Shown here in pieces: positions 1 to 8,575 of a DNA stretch of 64,000 bases. Position 1 is the first letter of the stretch, and each line of letters opens with the position of its first letter. Source of the DNA: Halospeciosus flavus (GTDB lineage Archaea; Halobacteriota; Halobacteria; Halobacteriales; Halobacteriaceae). The notes under the pieces were generated by a model that saw only the letters and a list, made by a program, of their open reading frames with translations, was not told the DNA's origin and did no database searches. The DNA is taken from NCBI RefSeq assembly GCF_029814175.1, contig NZ_CP122312.1, positions 930,001 to 994,000 on the forward strand, in the 5' to 3' direction. A program made the position numbers and the translations under genes.

Positions 1-771
1 CTGGGCGCGTTCGACGAACGCCTCGTCCGCGACGAGCCACCCGACGCGGAGTTCGCCGAGGCCGAAGAACTTGGTGAGCGACCCCGTGACGACGACGTCG
101 TCGAGGCCGACCGCGGAGACGCCGCCGAACGCACCGTTCTCGTCGACGGTGTCCTCGCTCGGGACGTAAGGGGCGTACACCTCGTCGACGAGGAGGCGGG
201 CGCCGTTCTCGGAGACGACCTTCGCGACCTCCGCGAGTCGCTCGCGGTCGGTGAGTCGCCCGCTGGGGTTGTGGCGGTTCGTCACCGTCACGAGGTCGGT
301 GTCGGGTGTGAGCGCCTTCTCGACGCGGTGGTGGTCGAGTTCGTACCCTTCGGCACGGAGGAAGCGGTCGACGGCGGCGCCGAGCGCCTCCGGCGTCTTC
401 ACGAGCGGTTCGTACCCCGGCTTCTCGACGAGCGCACGCCGCCGTTCGTCGGTCTCGGTGTGGGCCTCCTCGGCCGTCTCGGCTTCGGGCGGGTACTCCC
501 CGCCGAGGTCGAGCGCCGTGGCCGTCGCGACGAGGTTCGCCTGCGTCGCCCCCGCCGTGACGAGTACTTGCTGGGGGTCGACGCCGTACTCGGCGGCGAT
601 CTGCATCTCGAGAGTCGCCCCGGTCGGCGGGTCGTCGAGTCCGTCGAGGGGTTCGGGGACCACCGCGTCGCGTCGCTCGCGCGAACCGCGGAGGTCACTC
701 GTCCCGAGGTCGTGCATCGCCACCTCCGGCCGTCCGGAGATCCACTCGAGGTAGTCGATGTTCGGGAACAC
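1..771 (-). CDS. PLP-dependent aminotransferase, fold type I (3' part cut by window edge)
   Basis: The first 257 codons are present and the C-terminus lies before base 1. The protein should transfer amino groups using pyridoxal phosphate in the cytoplasm. The strongest mark is the motif SLTKFFG with the Schiff-base lysine at codon 234, preceded by NRHNPSGR (the N-P-x-G substrate/cofactor segment) and LVDEVYAPY (the D-E-x-Y segment), in the order seen in aspartate/histidinol-phosphate-type aminotransferases. The GTG start at 771 gives MFPNIDYLEWI, which resembles the N-terminus of haloarchaeal homologues; the frame stays open further upstream, so the start is a judgement. The substrate cannot be told. 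The family call is firm, the subfamily is not. Confidence 0.8.
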   Translation of the reverse strand, partial: MFPNIDYLEWISGRPEVAMHDLGTSDLRGSRERRDAVVPEPLDGLDDPPTGATLEMQIAAEYGVDPQQVLVTAGATQANLVATATALDLGGEYPPEAETAEEAHTETDERRRALVEKPGYEPLVKTPEALGAAVDRFLRAEGYELDHHRVEKALTPDTDLVTVTNRHNPSGRLTDRERLAEVAKVVSENGARLLVDEVYAPYVPSEDTVDENGAFGGVSAVGLDDVVVTGSLTKFFGLGELRVGWLVADEAFVERAQ

Positions 772-867
772 GTCGCCGGCTACAGGCGGAGTCCTGAAAG
801 GTGTTGTCGCTCTGGTGTCGGTCGCGCTCGAGAATCCACTTCACACGCGACGGTACTAACCGCCAAT

Positions 868-882
868 AAAATTATTATATTT
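868..882 (+). promoter_or_regulatory. Archaeal TATA box for the 901 gene
   Basis: An A/T-only stretch (AATTATTATATT) in otherwise GC-rich DNA is centred about 25 bases before the ATG at 901. This is the spacing expected for a leaderless haloarchaeal transcript that starts at or next to the start codon. Confidence 0.6.
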
Positions 883-900
883 CCTGTGTGCCACTTTCAC

Positions 901-1062
901 ATGGCGAAGACACTCGGCCACTGCGAGCAGTGTGGCCAGGCGTTCGAGCACGCCCGGATCTCCGGCCGGAAAGACGGCTTCCGGGTACTGAACCGGGAGA
1001 AGTTCAGTACTAGAATTCAGTGTACTGACTGTGGGTGGGAGACGCTACTGACAGATACGTAG
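901..1062 (+). CDS. Small zinc-ribbon protein (53 aa)
   Basis: A 53-residue protein with two CxxC knuckles, CEQC near residue 9 and CTDC near residue 41, likely to bind one zinc ion. The longer open frame from 271 is the shadow of the aminotransferase; the ATG at 901 is preferred because a TATA box lies about 25 bases upstream and the zinc-binding fold begins there. Such mini zinc ribbons are common in haloarchaea and often act as nucleic-acid-binding or adaptor proteins, but nothing here identifies the partner. No operon partner is evident: the next gene starts 82 bases downstream. Confidence 0.75.
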   Translation: MAKTLGHCEQCGQAFEHARISGRKDGFRVLNREKFSTRIQCTDCGWETLLTDT

Positions 1063-1144
1063 TCTCGCTTCGAGGCGTGTCAATTCGCCCGGTGCCGGCG
1101 GCCGGTCCAACACGTTCAACATCTCCACACACGAACGACCGGTC

Positions 1145-1300
1145 ATGACCGACGACCTCGAAGACGACGTCGCGGAGTTCCTCGAACGCGCCGACGCCGT
1201 CGTCGACGACTACGAGAAGGGGTACATGCACGCCGACGCCGCGATGGCGCAACTGGAAGACCGAATCGAAGACCTCCGCGAGGCCTACGAGGCGGAGTAG
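1145..1300 (+). CDS. Small acidic helical protein (51 aa)
   Basis: An ATG-started 51-codon frame that begins MTDDLEDDVAEFLERADAV and ends REAYEAE. It is almost entirely charged and helix-forming, with leucine/alanine spacing that could make an amphipathic coil, and has the acidic bias of a genuine haloarchaeal protein. It lies between the zinc-ribbon gene and the convergent aIF-1A gene. Function is not recognised. Confidence rests on composition and a clean start and stop, not on a family match. Confidence 0.55.
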   Translation: MTDDLEDDVAEFLERADAVVDDYEKGYMHADAAMAQLEDRIEDLREAYEAE

Positions 1301-1381
1301 TAGGAGCGACGAGCGTGTAGCGACGAACGCGATTGCTGCGTCGTCACTCCGCAGGAATCGAATATCGCGAAAAGGGAACGA

Positions 1382-1666
1382 TTACTCGATGTGGCCTTCG
1401 CGTCGGAGCTGGTCCGCCGCGTCGTCCTCGTAGCGCCACTCGACGTCGGCCTTCTCGTCCTGCCAGTCCCACGGTTCGGCGATGACGATGTCGTCCTCGT
1501 TGATCCAGGTCCGGAAGCGCATGCGGCCGGGGATGCGGCCCATGCGTTCCTCACCGTCCTGACAGCGAAGACGGACGCGACCCCCACCGAGCATGTTGGT
1601 CACGACCGCGAACTGCTGATTGTCGTCGGGCATCCGGAGATTTCGGCGCCCAGAAGTTTCGCTCAT
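1382..1666 (-). CDS. eif1A: Translation initiation factor aIF-1A
   Basis: A 94-residue OB-fold protein (S1-like) that binds the A site of the 30S subunit during initiation and helps start-codon selection. The core motif [22 protein letters not shown] and the following [11 protein letters not shown] are characteristic of aIF-1A/eIF-1A; length matches the archaeal family. The N-terminal tail [17 protein letters not shown] is the basic unstructured tail of the family. The gene is transcribed alone, with an A/T-rich stretch (about 1675-1697) immediately upstream that can hold its promoter. Confidence 0.95.
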   Translation of the reverse strand: MSETSGRRNLRMPDDNQQFAVVTNMLGGGRVRLRCQDGEERMGRIPGRMRFRTWINEDDIVIAEPWDWQDEKADVEWRYEDDAADQLRREGHIE

Positions 1667-1747
1667 AATTACTTTAGGTTATCAGAGTATATAAATATTG
1701 TCCGAGACGTGCCCGCACGGACCACAGGGGCGATGGGGACGAGGGCG

Positions 1748-2500
1748 CTACTCCCGGTCGTTTTCGGCGTCGTCGCGGGTCCGCCACGACTGTCCGACGT
1801 CCGGGAGCGCGGGGTCGCGGTTCGGGTTGTGGCCGAGCACCGCGTCGTCGAGTCCGCGTTCCTCGACCTGCTCGCGGAGCGTTCGGAGGAGGCGGTTGAG
1901 ACTCGTCTTGTCCAGTCCGTGGCGGTCGAGCAGTTCCTCGAAGTGAGCCTCGTCCTTGATGGAGGTGAAGCGCTCGTAGAGGTCCTGCAGTTCGGCGGGG
2001 GAGCGGGACTCGACCCACTCCTGGTCGTCGAGACCGAGGTAGTGTTTGCGCTCTTCGTCGACGACGTAGCGGATGGCGACCAGCGCGACCTTCTCGATGG
2101 CGCGTTGGCTCCCGAACGCCGTGAGGTCGAGGTCGCGGACGACGCCGACGGCCCGGTCGCGCTGCCACGGCGTCAACTGGAGTTGGTTGGCGAGCGCGTG
2201 GGTGATTTTCGCCTTGTCGAGGCGATGCATCCGTTCGGAGTGCCCCTGCATCGCGGGGTGGCGCTCCTCGTGGAGGCGGCGGAGGTTCTCGAAACCGTCC
2301 TCGCCGCCGTCCCAGGTGCTCGCCGACCCGATACGGGTCGCCGCGGGGGTGACGACGCCCCAGCGGCGCGCGTGCTCGTTCTTCCGCGCCTCGGTGCGGG
2401 GGAGCGTCCCCGACCCGGGCCGGACGTCGAGTTCGGGACGTGGCTCGGATTCCCACTCGATGGTGGGCGCCGCGTCGGTCCCGGTTGAGCCGTCGGCCAT
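1748..2500 (-). CDS. Haloarchaeal 'RNA polymerase subunit epsilon'-type protein
   Basis: A 250-residue soluble, mostly helical protein. The segment DKAKITHALANQLQLTPWQ followed by RDRAVGVVRDLDLTAFGSQRAIEKVALV has the look of a cyclin/TFIIB-like helical repeat and matches my recollection of the haloarchaeal family annotated as DNA-directed RNA polymerase subunit epsilon. The N-terminal ~60 residues are acidic and probably disordered. That family was named from copurification with halobacterial polymerase; its exact role in transcription is unsettled. It lies 81 bases upstream of aIF-1A on the same strand, so the two information-processing genes may be neighbours by function. The name is moderately certain. 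Confidence 0.6.
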   Translation of the reverse strand: MADGSTGTDAAPTIEWESEPRPELDVRPGSGTLPRTEARKNEHARRWGVVTPAATRIGSASTWDGGEDGFENLRRLHEERHPAMQGHSERMHRLDKAKITHALANQLQLTPWQRDRAVGVVRDLDLTAFGSQRAIEKVALVAIRYVVDEERKHYLGLDDQEWVESRSPAELQDLYERFTSIKDEAHFEELLDRHGLDKTSLNRLLRTLREQVEERGLDDAVLGHNPNRDPALPDVGQSWRTRDDAENDRE

Positions 2501-2582
2501 TCTCTTGGCCGTACTCAGGGCTGGGCGCTGTTCAAAGTTGTCGGTCGCGGGGTCGGTGGGGGCGATGCCGACGGGCGGGCGA

Positions 2583-4337
2583 CTACAGGTCGCGCTCGCC
2601 GACGCGCACCTGGTCGTACATGCGCTTGTCGAAGCCGACGGGGCCGGTCTTCGCGAGGTCGTCGACCCACTGGTAGGAGAAGCGTTCGCCGACGGGGTGG
2701 AACTTCGGGAGGAGGACGACGTCCTCCCAGTTGGACTCCTCGACCGTCAAGTACGCGTCCCGGCGGGCCTCGCGGTCGGCGTCGCTCGACGTCGGGTGTG
2801 CCGAGATAGTCTGCCACGCCTCGTTCGCGCGCTCGGCGGCGGGCGTCCCCGACCAGCGGGTGAACCACCGGTCCGTCGGCGGGTTCAGGAGCTTCAGGAA
2901 GTTCTCCACCGCGGGGTAGTCGGCGACCCACCCGAGTGCGAACATCTCCACGTTCCCCTTCCGCGCACGGGTGACGAGTCCGTTGAACGGCACCTGCTCG
3001 ACGGTGAGGTCGACGTACGCCCGTTCGAGTTTGTCGCGGAGGATCTTCGCGGTCCGTTGCCACGCGTTGCTCGTGTAGATCGTGAACTCGAGGTCGAAAC
3101 GCGAGTCGGGACCGTAGCCGGCCGCCTCCATCACGCGCTTGGCCTCGTCGAGTCGCGACTCCACCCCGTAGGGGTACTGCTCGGCGTGGTCGTCGTAGCC
3201 CTCGGTGCCGCCGGGGAAGATGTTCGGCGGTGTGACGTGGGTCGCGGCCCGCCCGCGGCCCTTGTGGACCTGCTCGACCTGGAGCGACTGGTCCATCGCG
3301 TACGCGACGGCCTGTCGGACGGCCTTGGGGACCTGTTCGGTGTTGAACGCCTGGAGGTATGTCGAGATGAGCGGGACCTGAAGGTAGTCGACCGTCTTCC
3401 CGTTCGAGAGTGGGCCGTACGTCCCCACCTTCCGCCCGAGGTCGTCGACGTGGTCGACCGACACCTTCCCCGGGTCGTACTCGCTGTTGGGCACCCAGAA
3501 GATGTCGGCGTTCCCGTTCTTTGCGTAGGTGAACGCCGTGCTCGGATTGCTGATGACCTGCCAGCGAATCCCCGCAACGTGTGGCCCGTCGCGACGGTAG
3601 TCGTCGCGGGCCGAGACGCGGTAGGCGGTCCCTTTCTTCCAGAAGTCGAACTCGAAGGGACCGGCGCCGACCGGCTGTTCGGTCGCGAACGTCTCGTAGT
3701 CGAGTCGGCCGTCGTACCCCTCGACGTCACCGACGATGCCCTCGGGGACGACGCCGAAACCTGGGAGGGAGAACACTTCCAGCGCCGCGTGGAACGGACT
3801 CGACAGTTCGATCTCGACCGTCTGCTCGTCGACGGCACGGACGCCGAGCGACCCCGGTTCGTACGATCCATCCGTCGTCGTTTCGTGGGTGACGCCGAGC
3901 GTCGAGAGGAGGAGTCCGCTCCACATGGAGTTGGGCGACGCGGCGAGTCGCTCGAAGGTGTAGACGACGTCCGCGGCGGTCACCGACTCGCCGGTGTGGA
4001 ACGTCGCGTCGGCGTCGATGGTGAACCGGTAGGTCGTCCGGTCCGCGGAGACGCTGACGTCCGACGCGAGGAGGGGTTCGGGGGGCAGGGTCGCGTGCGG
4101 GAAGTGGACCAGTCCGTCGTACAACTGCGTCACCACCCGGTTCGACGCGCCGTCCGCGGACGCGGCGGGGTCGAGCGTCACCAGTGTCGTCCCGGTCTGC
4201 CGGAGGTCGCGGTCACTGCCGGGTTCGGCCGTCGTCGTCGACGACTCGGGCTGGTCGGTGCTCGCACAACCGGCGAGGGCGAGGCCGGCCGCGGTACCAC
4301 CGGTCGCACGGAGGAAACTACGTCGAGAAGCGGTCAT
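2583..4337 (-). CDS. ABC transporter substrate-binding lipoprotein, family 5 (peptide/oligopeptide type)
   Basis: The protein has 584 residues. The N-terminus MTASRRSFLRATGG is a twin-arginine (Tat) signal and LALAGC is a lipobox, so the mature protein should be anchored on the outside of the membrane. The body matches bacterial SBP-5 proteins (DppA/OppA/NikA type): it has the VVTQLYDGLVHF, VRQAVAYAMD and ESRLDEAKRVMEAAGYGP landmarks in the usual order. The start at 4337 is chosen because the Tat motif begins there; the frame runs 38 codons further upstream without coding signals. No permease or ATPase genes of an ABC transporter are next to it, so it is an orphan receptor in this window; the ligand cannot be read. 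Confidence 0.85.
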   Translation of the reverse strand: MTASRRSFLRATGGTAAGLALAGCASTDQPESSTTTAEPGSDRDLRQTGTTLVTLDPAASADGASNRVVTQLYDGLVHFPHATLPPEPLLASDVSVSADRTTYRFTIDADATFHTGESVTAADVVYTFERLAASPNSMWSGLLLSTLGVTHETTTDGSYEPGSLGVRAVDEQTVEIELSSPFHAALEVFSLPGFGVVPEGIVGDVEGYDGRLDYETFATEQPVGAGPFEFDFWKKGTAYRVSARDDYRRDGPHVAGIRWQVISNPSTAFTYAKNGNADIFWVPNSEYDPGKVSVDHVDDLGRKVGTYGPLSNGKTVDYLQVPLISTYLQAFNTEQVPKAVRQAVAYAMDQSLQVEQVHKGRGRAATHVTPPNIFPGGTEGYDDHAEQYPYGVESRLDEAKRVMEAAGYGPDSRFDLEFTIYTSNAWQRTAKILRDKLERAYVDLTVEQVPFNGLVTRARKGNVEMFALGWVADYPAVENFLKLLNPPTDRWFTRWSGTPAAERANEAWQTISAHPTSSDADREARRDAYLTVEESNWEDVVLLPKFHPVGERFSYQWVDDLAKTGPVGFDKRMYDQVRVGERDL

Positions 4338-4492
4338 CGGGAATCTGGACAATTTTGCCGCCTCCGACTGAAAAGCATTGGTGAAGACGCCGACGGGCGC
4401 GATACGCCCGCACACGACACGGCGAACGCGACGAACAAAACTGAGACGCAATCCAAAACCGATAAAGACGGAGTTCCCTAAGCACCGGTATC

Positions 4493-5257
4493 GTGACGAA
4501 CACGCAGGTTACCCTCGTCCAACTCGACAACTATGGGCCGTGGACGGTCACGCCCGAACCACGTCGGGAGGTCGACCTCCAGACGCTGCAGTCGCGACTC
4601 TACGCCGACCTCTCGCAACTCGTCGGCAACCGCGACGGCTACGTCTTCTTCACCCGTTTCGACAACATGGTCGCCGTGACGAACGGTCTCGACATGGAAG
4701 ACCACGCCCGCCTCCAGGAGTCCGTCCGCAATCGCTACCCCGTGACGGTCAGTCTGGGTATCGGACACGGTGAGACACCCGCGGGCGCGCTCGTCGAGGC
4801 GACCGACCGCCTCCAGAGCGCGGGGAGCGCCCAGGACGCCGAGCGACGCGAGGTGCTCGCCGGCCACCCCCTCGACGAAGACGAACGGACCGACGACGAC
4901 GTCCAAATCGCCCACTTCGACGTGAACGACGCGACCGGCGAGTACACCGACGAGCTCGACGCGTACTCGGCGTTCGTCCACGTCGAGCAGGCGTACGCGA
5001 GTCTGATGCGCCACATGCACGACACCCACGACTCGCTTTCCTTCTTCGTCGGCGGCGACAACATCATCGCCGTCTGCCCCTCGCTCGACCGCGACGCCTA
5101 CGCCGAGGCCATCGACTACGTCCGCGAGGACACGGGCGTCGACCTGAAGGTCGGCGTCGGTCGCGGACCGGCCGCCCACGACGCCGGGATGGCCGCGAAA
5201 CACGCCCTCGAAGTCTGCCGCGAAGAAGGCCTCGACATCGCCGGCGACGCCGTCTAG
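4493..5257 (+). CDS. gch3: GTP cyclohydrolase III (GTP cyclohydrolase IIa)
   Basis: A 254-residue cytoplasmic enzyme that opens GTP to the formamidopyrimidine nucleotide feeding riboflavin and coenzyme F420 synthesis. It shows the two tandem palm-like (GGDEF/adenylyl-cyclase-like) domains of the family. The first runs from TQVTLVQLDNYGPWT to VTVSLGIGHGETPAGAL, the second from VQIAHFDVND through FFVGGDNIIAVCP to DLKVGVGRGPAAHDAG. FTRFDNMVAV and FVGGDNIIAV are the equivalent metal-site segments of the two halves. Starts with GTG. It stands alone between divergent and convergent neighbours. Confidence 0.93.
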   Translation: MTNTQVTLVQLDNYGPWTVTPEPRREVDLQTLQSRLYADLSQLVGNRDGYVFFTRFDNMVAVTNGLDMEDHARLQESVRNRYPVTVSLGIGHGETPAGALVEATDRLQSAGSAQDAERREVLAGHPLDEDERTDDDVQIAHFDVNDATGEYTDELDAYSAFVHVEQAYASLMRHMHDTHDSLSFFVGGDNIIAVCPSLDRDAYAEAIDYVREDTGVDLKVGVGRGPAAHDAGMAAKHALEVCREEGLDIAGDAV

Positions 5258-5263
5258 GCCGGG

Positions 5264-5890
5264 TCACCCCCACCGCCGGTGGCTGTAAGCGAGCGTGAGG
5301 AGCGTCGCGACGACGGGCGAGACGAACGCGACGAGCAGTCCGTACTCGGTACGTGCGGCGAGCGCCGAGACCACACCCGCACCCCGGAGTAGCCACCCGC
5401 CGACGCGGTGTGTCACCTCCCACGGTTCGCCGTCGGGGAGGAGCCACGGGACGCGGAGTGAGACGACCCAGTCGGGTTCCGCGCGGCCGACGACGGAACC
5501 GAGAGAGATCCACACGATTCCGAGCGCGGGCGGGAGCGCCGTCGACAGCGGGACGACGTGTCCGAGGTTGGCGGCGAGGACGACGGTCTGCACGTAGGTG
5601 AGGAGGCCCGCGACGGTGACGGCGAACCACTCGTAGATCCACCAGAACGACTCGCTCGTCGCGTGACTCGGGTTTAGCCGTGGCGCGACGAGCAGGAAGC
5701 CGAACGCGGCCAGCGTGAACATCGGCATACCGACGACCACGAGGAGTCGCGGGAGTGCCGCACCGGGGTCGGTCGTCCCCGCCCAGTGGGTCACCACGCG
5801 GGCCGGCAGTTGCCCGTAGAGGAGTGCGCCAGCGACGAGTTGCCCGACGACGAACAGCACACCGATGGCACGTTGGACGGTCCAGCGCAC
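5264..5890 (-). CDS. Membrane protein of the DUF1648/SdpI-like type
   Basis: A 208-residue integral membrane protein with about six hydrophobic segments. The first segment is followed by LPARVVTHWAGTTDPGAALPR, the typical DUF1648 signature. The later LRVPWLLPDGEPWEVTHRVGG is the 'xTPWtl-s-evWxxTHRlgG' motif of SdpI-like immunity proteins. In bacteria SdpI proteins protect against toxin SdpC; in archaea the role is unknown. It ends 7 bases past the stop of gch3 on the opposite strand. Confidence 0.7.
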   Translation of the reverse strand: MRWTVQRAIGVLFVVGQLVAGALLYGQLPARVVTHWAGTTDPGAALPRLLVVVGMPMFTLAAFGFLLVAPRLNPSHATSESFWWIYEWFAVTVAGLLTYVQTVVLAANLGHVVPLSTALPPALGIVWISLGSVVGRAEPDWVVSLRVPWLLPDGEPWEVTHRVGGWLLRGAGVVSALAARTEYGLLVAFVSPVVATLLTLAYSHRRWG

Positions 5891-5947
5891 GGCGGTGCTT
5901 CAACCGGTCGGTGGGTAACTATTACGGGCGCACTATCCCCGCGCCGA

Positions 5948-6349
5948 CTACGGAACCTCGGACGCGATGTCCGCGAGCAGGCGCTCGGAGAGGTCGTGGA
6001 CGAACAGCCCCCTCTGCTCGAAGTACTCCCGGTCGACGGCGATGGCCATGCCGACGCCCTCGTCGACGAGGAAATTCATCTCGACGGCTTCGGTGAACGT
6101 CAGGATGTTCGAGATGAACTCGCCGTGTTTCTCGGCGAAGATGCTGTTGATGTACTCCCGTTCGAGGGTCTCCAGGCGGAGTTCGTCGAGTGCCCGCTCG
6201 ATCTCGGTCGCGTCGTAGTTCTCCTCGACGTCGTCTCGCACGAAGCGAATCTCGTAGTTGTCGGCGGTGTAGACCACGATCGAGCGCAGGAAGGCACCCG
6301 CGTGCTCGTGGACTAGTTCCTCGATATCTCCGGCCAGCTCGTACACCAT
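5948..6349 (-). CDS. Conserved haloarchaeal protein of unknown function (133 aa)
   Basis: A soluble acidic protein with a start at 6349 (MVYELAGDIEEL). A larger frame continues upstream to 7165 but that part overlaps the polymerase gene on the other strand and is a shadow. Alternating helix and strand predictions (SIVVYTADNYEIRFV, then a helical charged segment, then GVGMAIAVDREYF) suggest a sensor-like alpha/beta fold. I recall similar haloarchaeal proteins of about 130 residues without assigned function. It is divergent from the DNA polymerase, with about 160 bases between them. Confidence 0.65.
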   Translation of the reverse strand: MVYELAGDIEELVHEHAGAFLRSIVVYTADNYEIRFVRDDVEENYDATEIERALDELRLETLEREYINSIFAEKHGEFISNILTFTEAVEMNFLVDEGVGMAIAVDREYFEQRGLFVHDLSERLLADIASEVP

Positions 6350-6508
6350 CTCTGGTGTGTGTTGGCCGTCGGGACGTTTCTCCCTACCTCCTAAAGAGAT
6401 TGGTCGGGCGACGCCGTCAACGTCTTGCAGGACCATCGCTAACGTCCCTATCGAACCGACCGCCCGGCCCGACGCAGTGAGGCGACGTGGCTGGCGGATC
6501 CCCCACCG

Positions 6509-7846
6509 ATGCAACTGCCAGACGAGTCCGGACTCGACACGTGGATGGACGACGGCGTGGGAGCGACGCGTGCCGACGCCGAGGACCGGATACTCCTCCA
6601 CGTGGACATGGACTGCTTCTACGCCTCGTGTGAACGCCTCCGCGAACCCGAACTCGAAGGCGAACCGGTCGTCGTCGGGATGGGCTACGAGGCGGGCGAG
6701 ACGACCGGTGCGGTCGCCACCGCCTCCTACGAGGCCCGCGAGTACGGCGTCGAGAGCGCACAGGCCATCACGACGGCCCTCGAACGCCTCCCCCGGAAGG
6801 CGACGAACCCCGACGACCCGAACGCGGGCTACTACCGACCCGTGGACATGGCGTTCTACGAGGACGTCGCCGCGGACGCGAAGGCCGTGGTGAACGACCT
6901 CGGCGACGTGGTCCGCGAGGTTAGTATCGACGAGGCGTACATGGACGTGACCGAGCGGACGAACTGGGAGGTAGCCGAGGGGTTCGCCCGCCACGTCAAA
7001 CAGCGCATCGAGCGCGAGGCGGGCGTCCCCGCCTCGGTCGGCGTCGCCCCCAACATGAGCGCCGCCAAGATCGCCAGCGACTACGACAAACCGAACGGTC
7101 TCGTCGTCGTCGAACCCGACGAAGTCCGGGAGTTCCTCGCGCCACTCGACGTCGCGGACATCCACGGCGTCGGTCCCGTCCGTGCGCGCGAACTCCGCGA
7201 GTTAGGTATCGAGACGGCCGGCGACCTCGCCGACGCCGACACCCGCGACCTCGTCGACCGGTTCGGCGACCGGGGACGGGAACTCGCCGAGCGTGCACGC
7301 GGCCGCGACGACCGCGCGGTCGAACCCCGCGGGAAGCCGAAGAGCCTCTCGCGGGAGTCGGCGTTTGCGGACCCGACCGACGACCACGAGACCGTCGTCG
7401 AACAGGCGCTGGCGCTCGCCGACGCAGTCGCGGACCGCGCGACCCGGAAAGGCGCCCTCTACCGCACCATCGGCGTGAAGGTCGTGACGCCGCCGTTCGA
7501 CGTGAACACCCGTGCACGCTCGCTGCCCGGCCCCGTCGACGACCCCCCGCTCGTCCGCAAGGTTGCCGAGGACCTCCTCGCCGAGTTCGACGGCGCGACC
7601 GTCCGGAAGGTCGGGGTCCGCGTCTCGAACCTCGACTTCACCGACGACGAACAGGCGAGCCTCGGCGGGTGGGACGGCGACGGAAACGGGAACACCGACG
7701 GGAGCGCCGACGGGAGCGGTGGCGATAGCGACGACACGGAGTCGGCCCGCGAGGACAGTGAGGACGGAGGAGCCGAAGGTGAGGCAGACGACGAAGAGGA
7801 AGGAGACGGGAACCGGAGCGGTCAGGTCTCGCTCGGCGATTTCTGA
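6509..7846 (+). CDS. dinB: Y-family (translesion) DNA polymerase IV
   Basis: A 445-residue lesion-bypass polymerase. The palm motifs are complete: HVDMDCFYASCE with the first metal aspartate, the finger segment around YEAREYGVES, and EVSIDEAYMD with the second and third acidic ligands. The HhH thumb is represented by DIHGVGPVRARELRELGI, and the little-finger domain begins near residue 265. The C-terminal ~60 residues are a repetitive Gly/Asp/Glu tail, typical of a salt-adapted linker, ending in SGQVSLGDF, which resembles a PCNA-binding (PIP) box. Translation may start at the second methionine 12 codons in. Ends two bases before the convergent dehalogenase gene. Confidence 0.93.
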   Translation: MQLPDESGLDTWMDDGVGATRADAEDRILLHVDMDCFYASCERLREPELEGEPVVVGMGYEAGETTGAVATASYEAREYGVESAQAITTALERLPRKATNPDDPNAGYYRPVDMAFYEDVAADAKAVVNDLGDVVREVSIDEAYMDVTERTNWEVAEGFARHVKQRIEREAGVPASVGVAPNMSAAKIASDYDKPNGLVVVEPDEVREFLAPLDVADIHGVGPVRARELRELGIETAGDLADADTRDLVDRFGDRGRELAERARGRDDRAVEPRGKPKSLSRESAFADPTDDHETVVEQALALADAVADRATRKGALYRTIGVKVVTPPFDVNTRARSLPGPVDDPPLVRKVAEDLLAEFDGATVRKVGVRVSNLDFTDDEQASLGGWDGDGNGNTDGSADGSGGDSDDTESAREDSEDGGAEGEADDEEEGDGNRSGQVSLGDF

Positions 7847-7847
7847 G

Positions 7848-8513
7848 CTAGACGTTCGCGAGTTCGAGCAGCGAGTCGACCTCGACGTCGGGGTCGCCGC
7901 CGACGCGCTCCATTGGTTCGTTCTTCCGGTTGACCCAGAAGGCGCCCATGCCGGCCTGCGACGCGCCCGCGATGTCCCACGCGTTCGAGGAGACGAGTGC
8001 GGTGTCGCCGAGGTCTTCGCCGACGCGCTCGGCGGCGTTCTCGTACACCACGGGTGCGGGTTTGAACGTCCCCACTTCGTCGGCGCTGACGATGTACTCG
8101 ACGTGTTCGTCGATGCCGGTGTTGGCGGCGAGCGTCTCCAGCATCTCGGGGTTACCGTTCGAGAGGACGGCGAGCGTGTACTCTTCGTCGAGACGTTCGA
8201 GGGCGTCTAAGGTGTCCGCGAACGGGTCGAGGTGGTTGTAGGCGTCGAGGATGCGCTCGCGACTCGCGTCACCCGGTTCGACACCGTAGAAGTCGAGGAC
8301 GTAGTCCAGCGCCTCGTCGGTGGCCTCCCAGAACGTCCGGTAGGTGTCCATCTGCCCGAGTTGGAAGGAGTACTGGAGTTGCTTCTGGCGCCAGAGTGCG
8401 TCCACCTCGTCGACGACCTGTGCGGGCAGGTCGAGTTCCTCGCGGAGCGTGGCGGTGACGCTGCTCGTATCGCAGAGCGTGCCGTACATGTCGAAGCAGA
8501 GTGCTTCGGTCAT
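7848..8513 (-). CDS. HAD-superfamily 2-haloacid dehalogenase-like hydrolase (type II)
   Basis: The protein has 221 residues. The nucleophile motif FDMYGTLCDT is at the N-terminus, the second motif LSNGNP near residue 118, and the third/fourth segments SADEVGTFKPAPVVY and VSSNAWDIAGASQAGM follow. The latter (SSNaWDxxGAxxAG) is the hallmark of L-2-haloacid dehalogenases. Known members replace a carbon-bound halogen by hydroxyl through an aspartyl ester; many genome-annotated haloarchaeal relatives are probably general phosphatases or haloacid dehalogenases of unknown substrate. Start at 8513 sits at the first motif. Confidence 0.88.
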   Translation of the reverse strand: MTEALCFDMYGTLCDTSSVTATLREELDLPAQVVDEVDALWRQKQLQYSFQLGQMDTYRTFWEATDEALDYVLDFYGVEPGDASRERILDAYNHLDPFADTLDALERLDEEYTLAVLSNGNPEMLETLAANTGIDEHVEYIVSADEVGTFKPAPVVYENAAERVGEDLGDTALVSSNAWDIAGASQAGMGAFWVNRKNEPMERVGGDPDVEVDSLLELANV

Positions 8514-8575
8514 GGACGGGACGTCGAACGGACGTGGGAAAAGCGTTCGTGGCGCGGCAGTCGTCGTCGATTCGC

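Noticed and set aside
2073-4481. 802-codon plus-strand open frame
   Set aside because: Shadow of the solute-binding protein gene; contains no family features and would be antiparallel to a clear Tat-lipoprotein gene.
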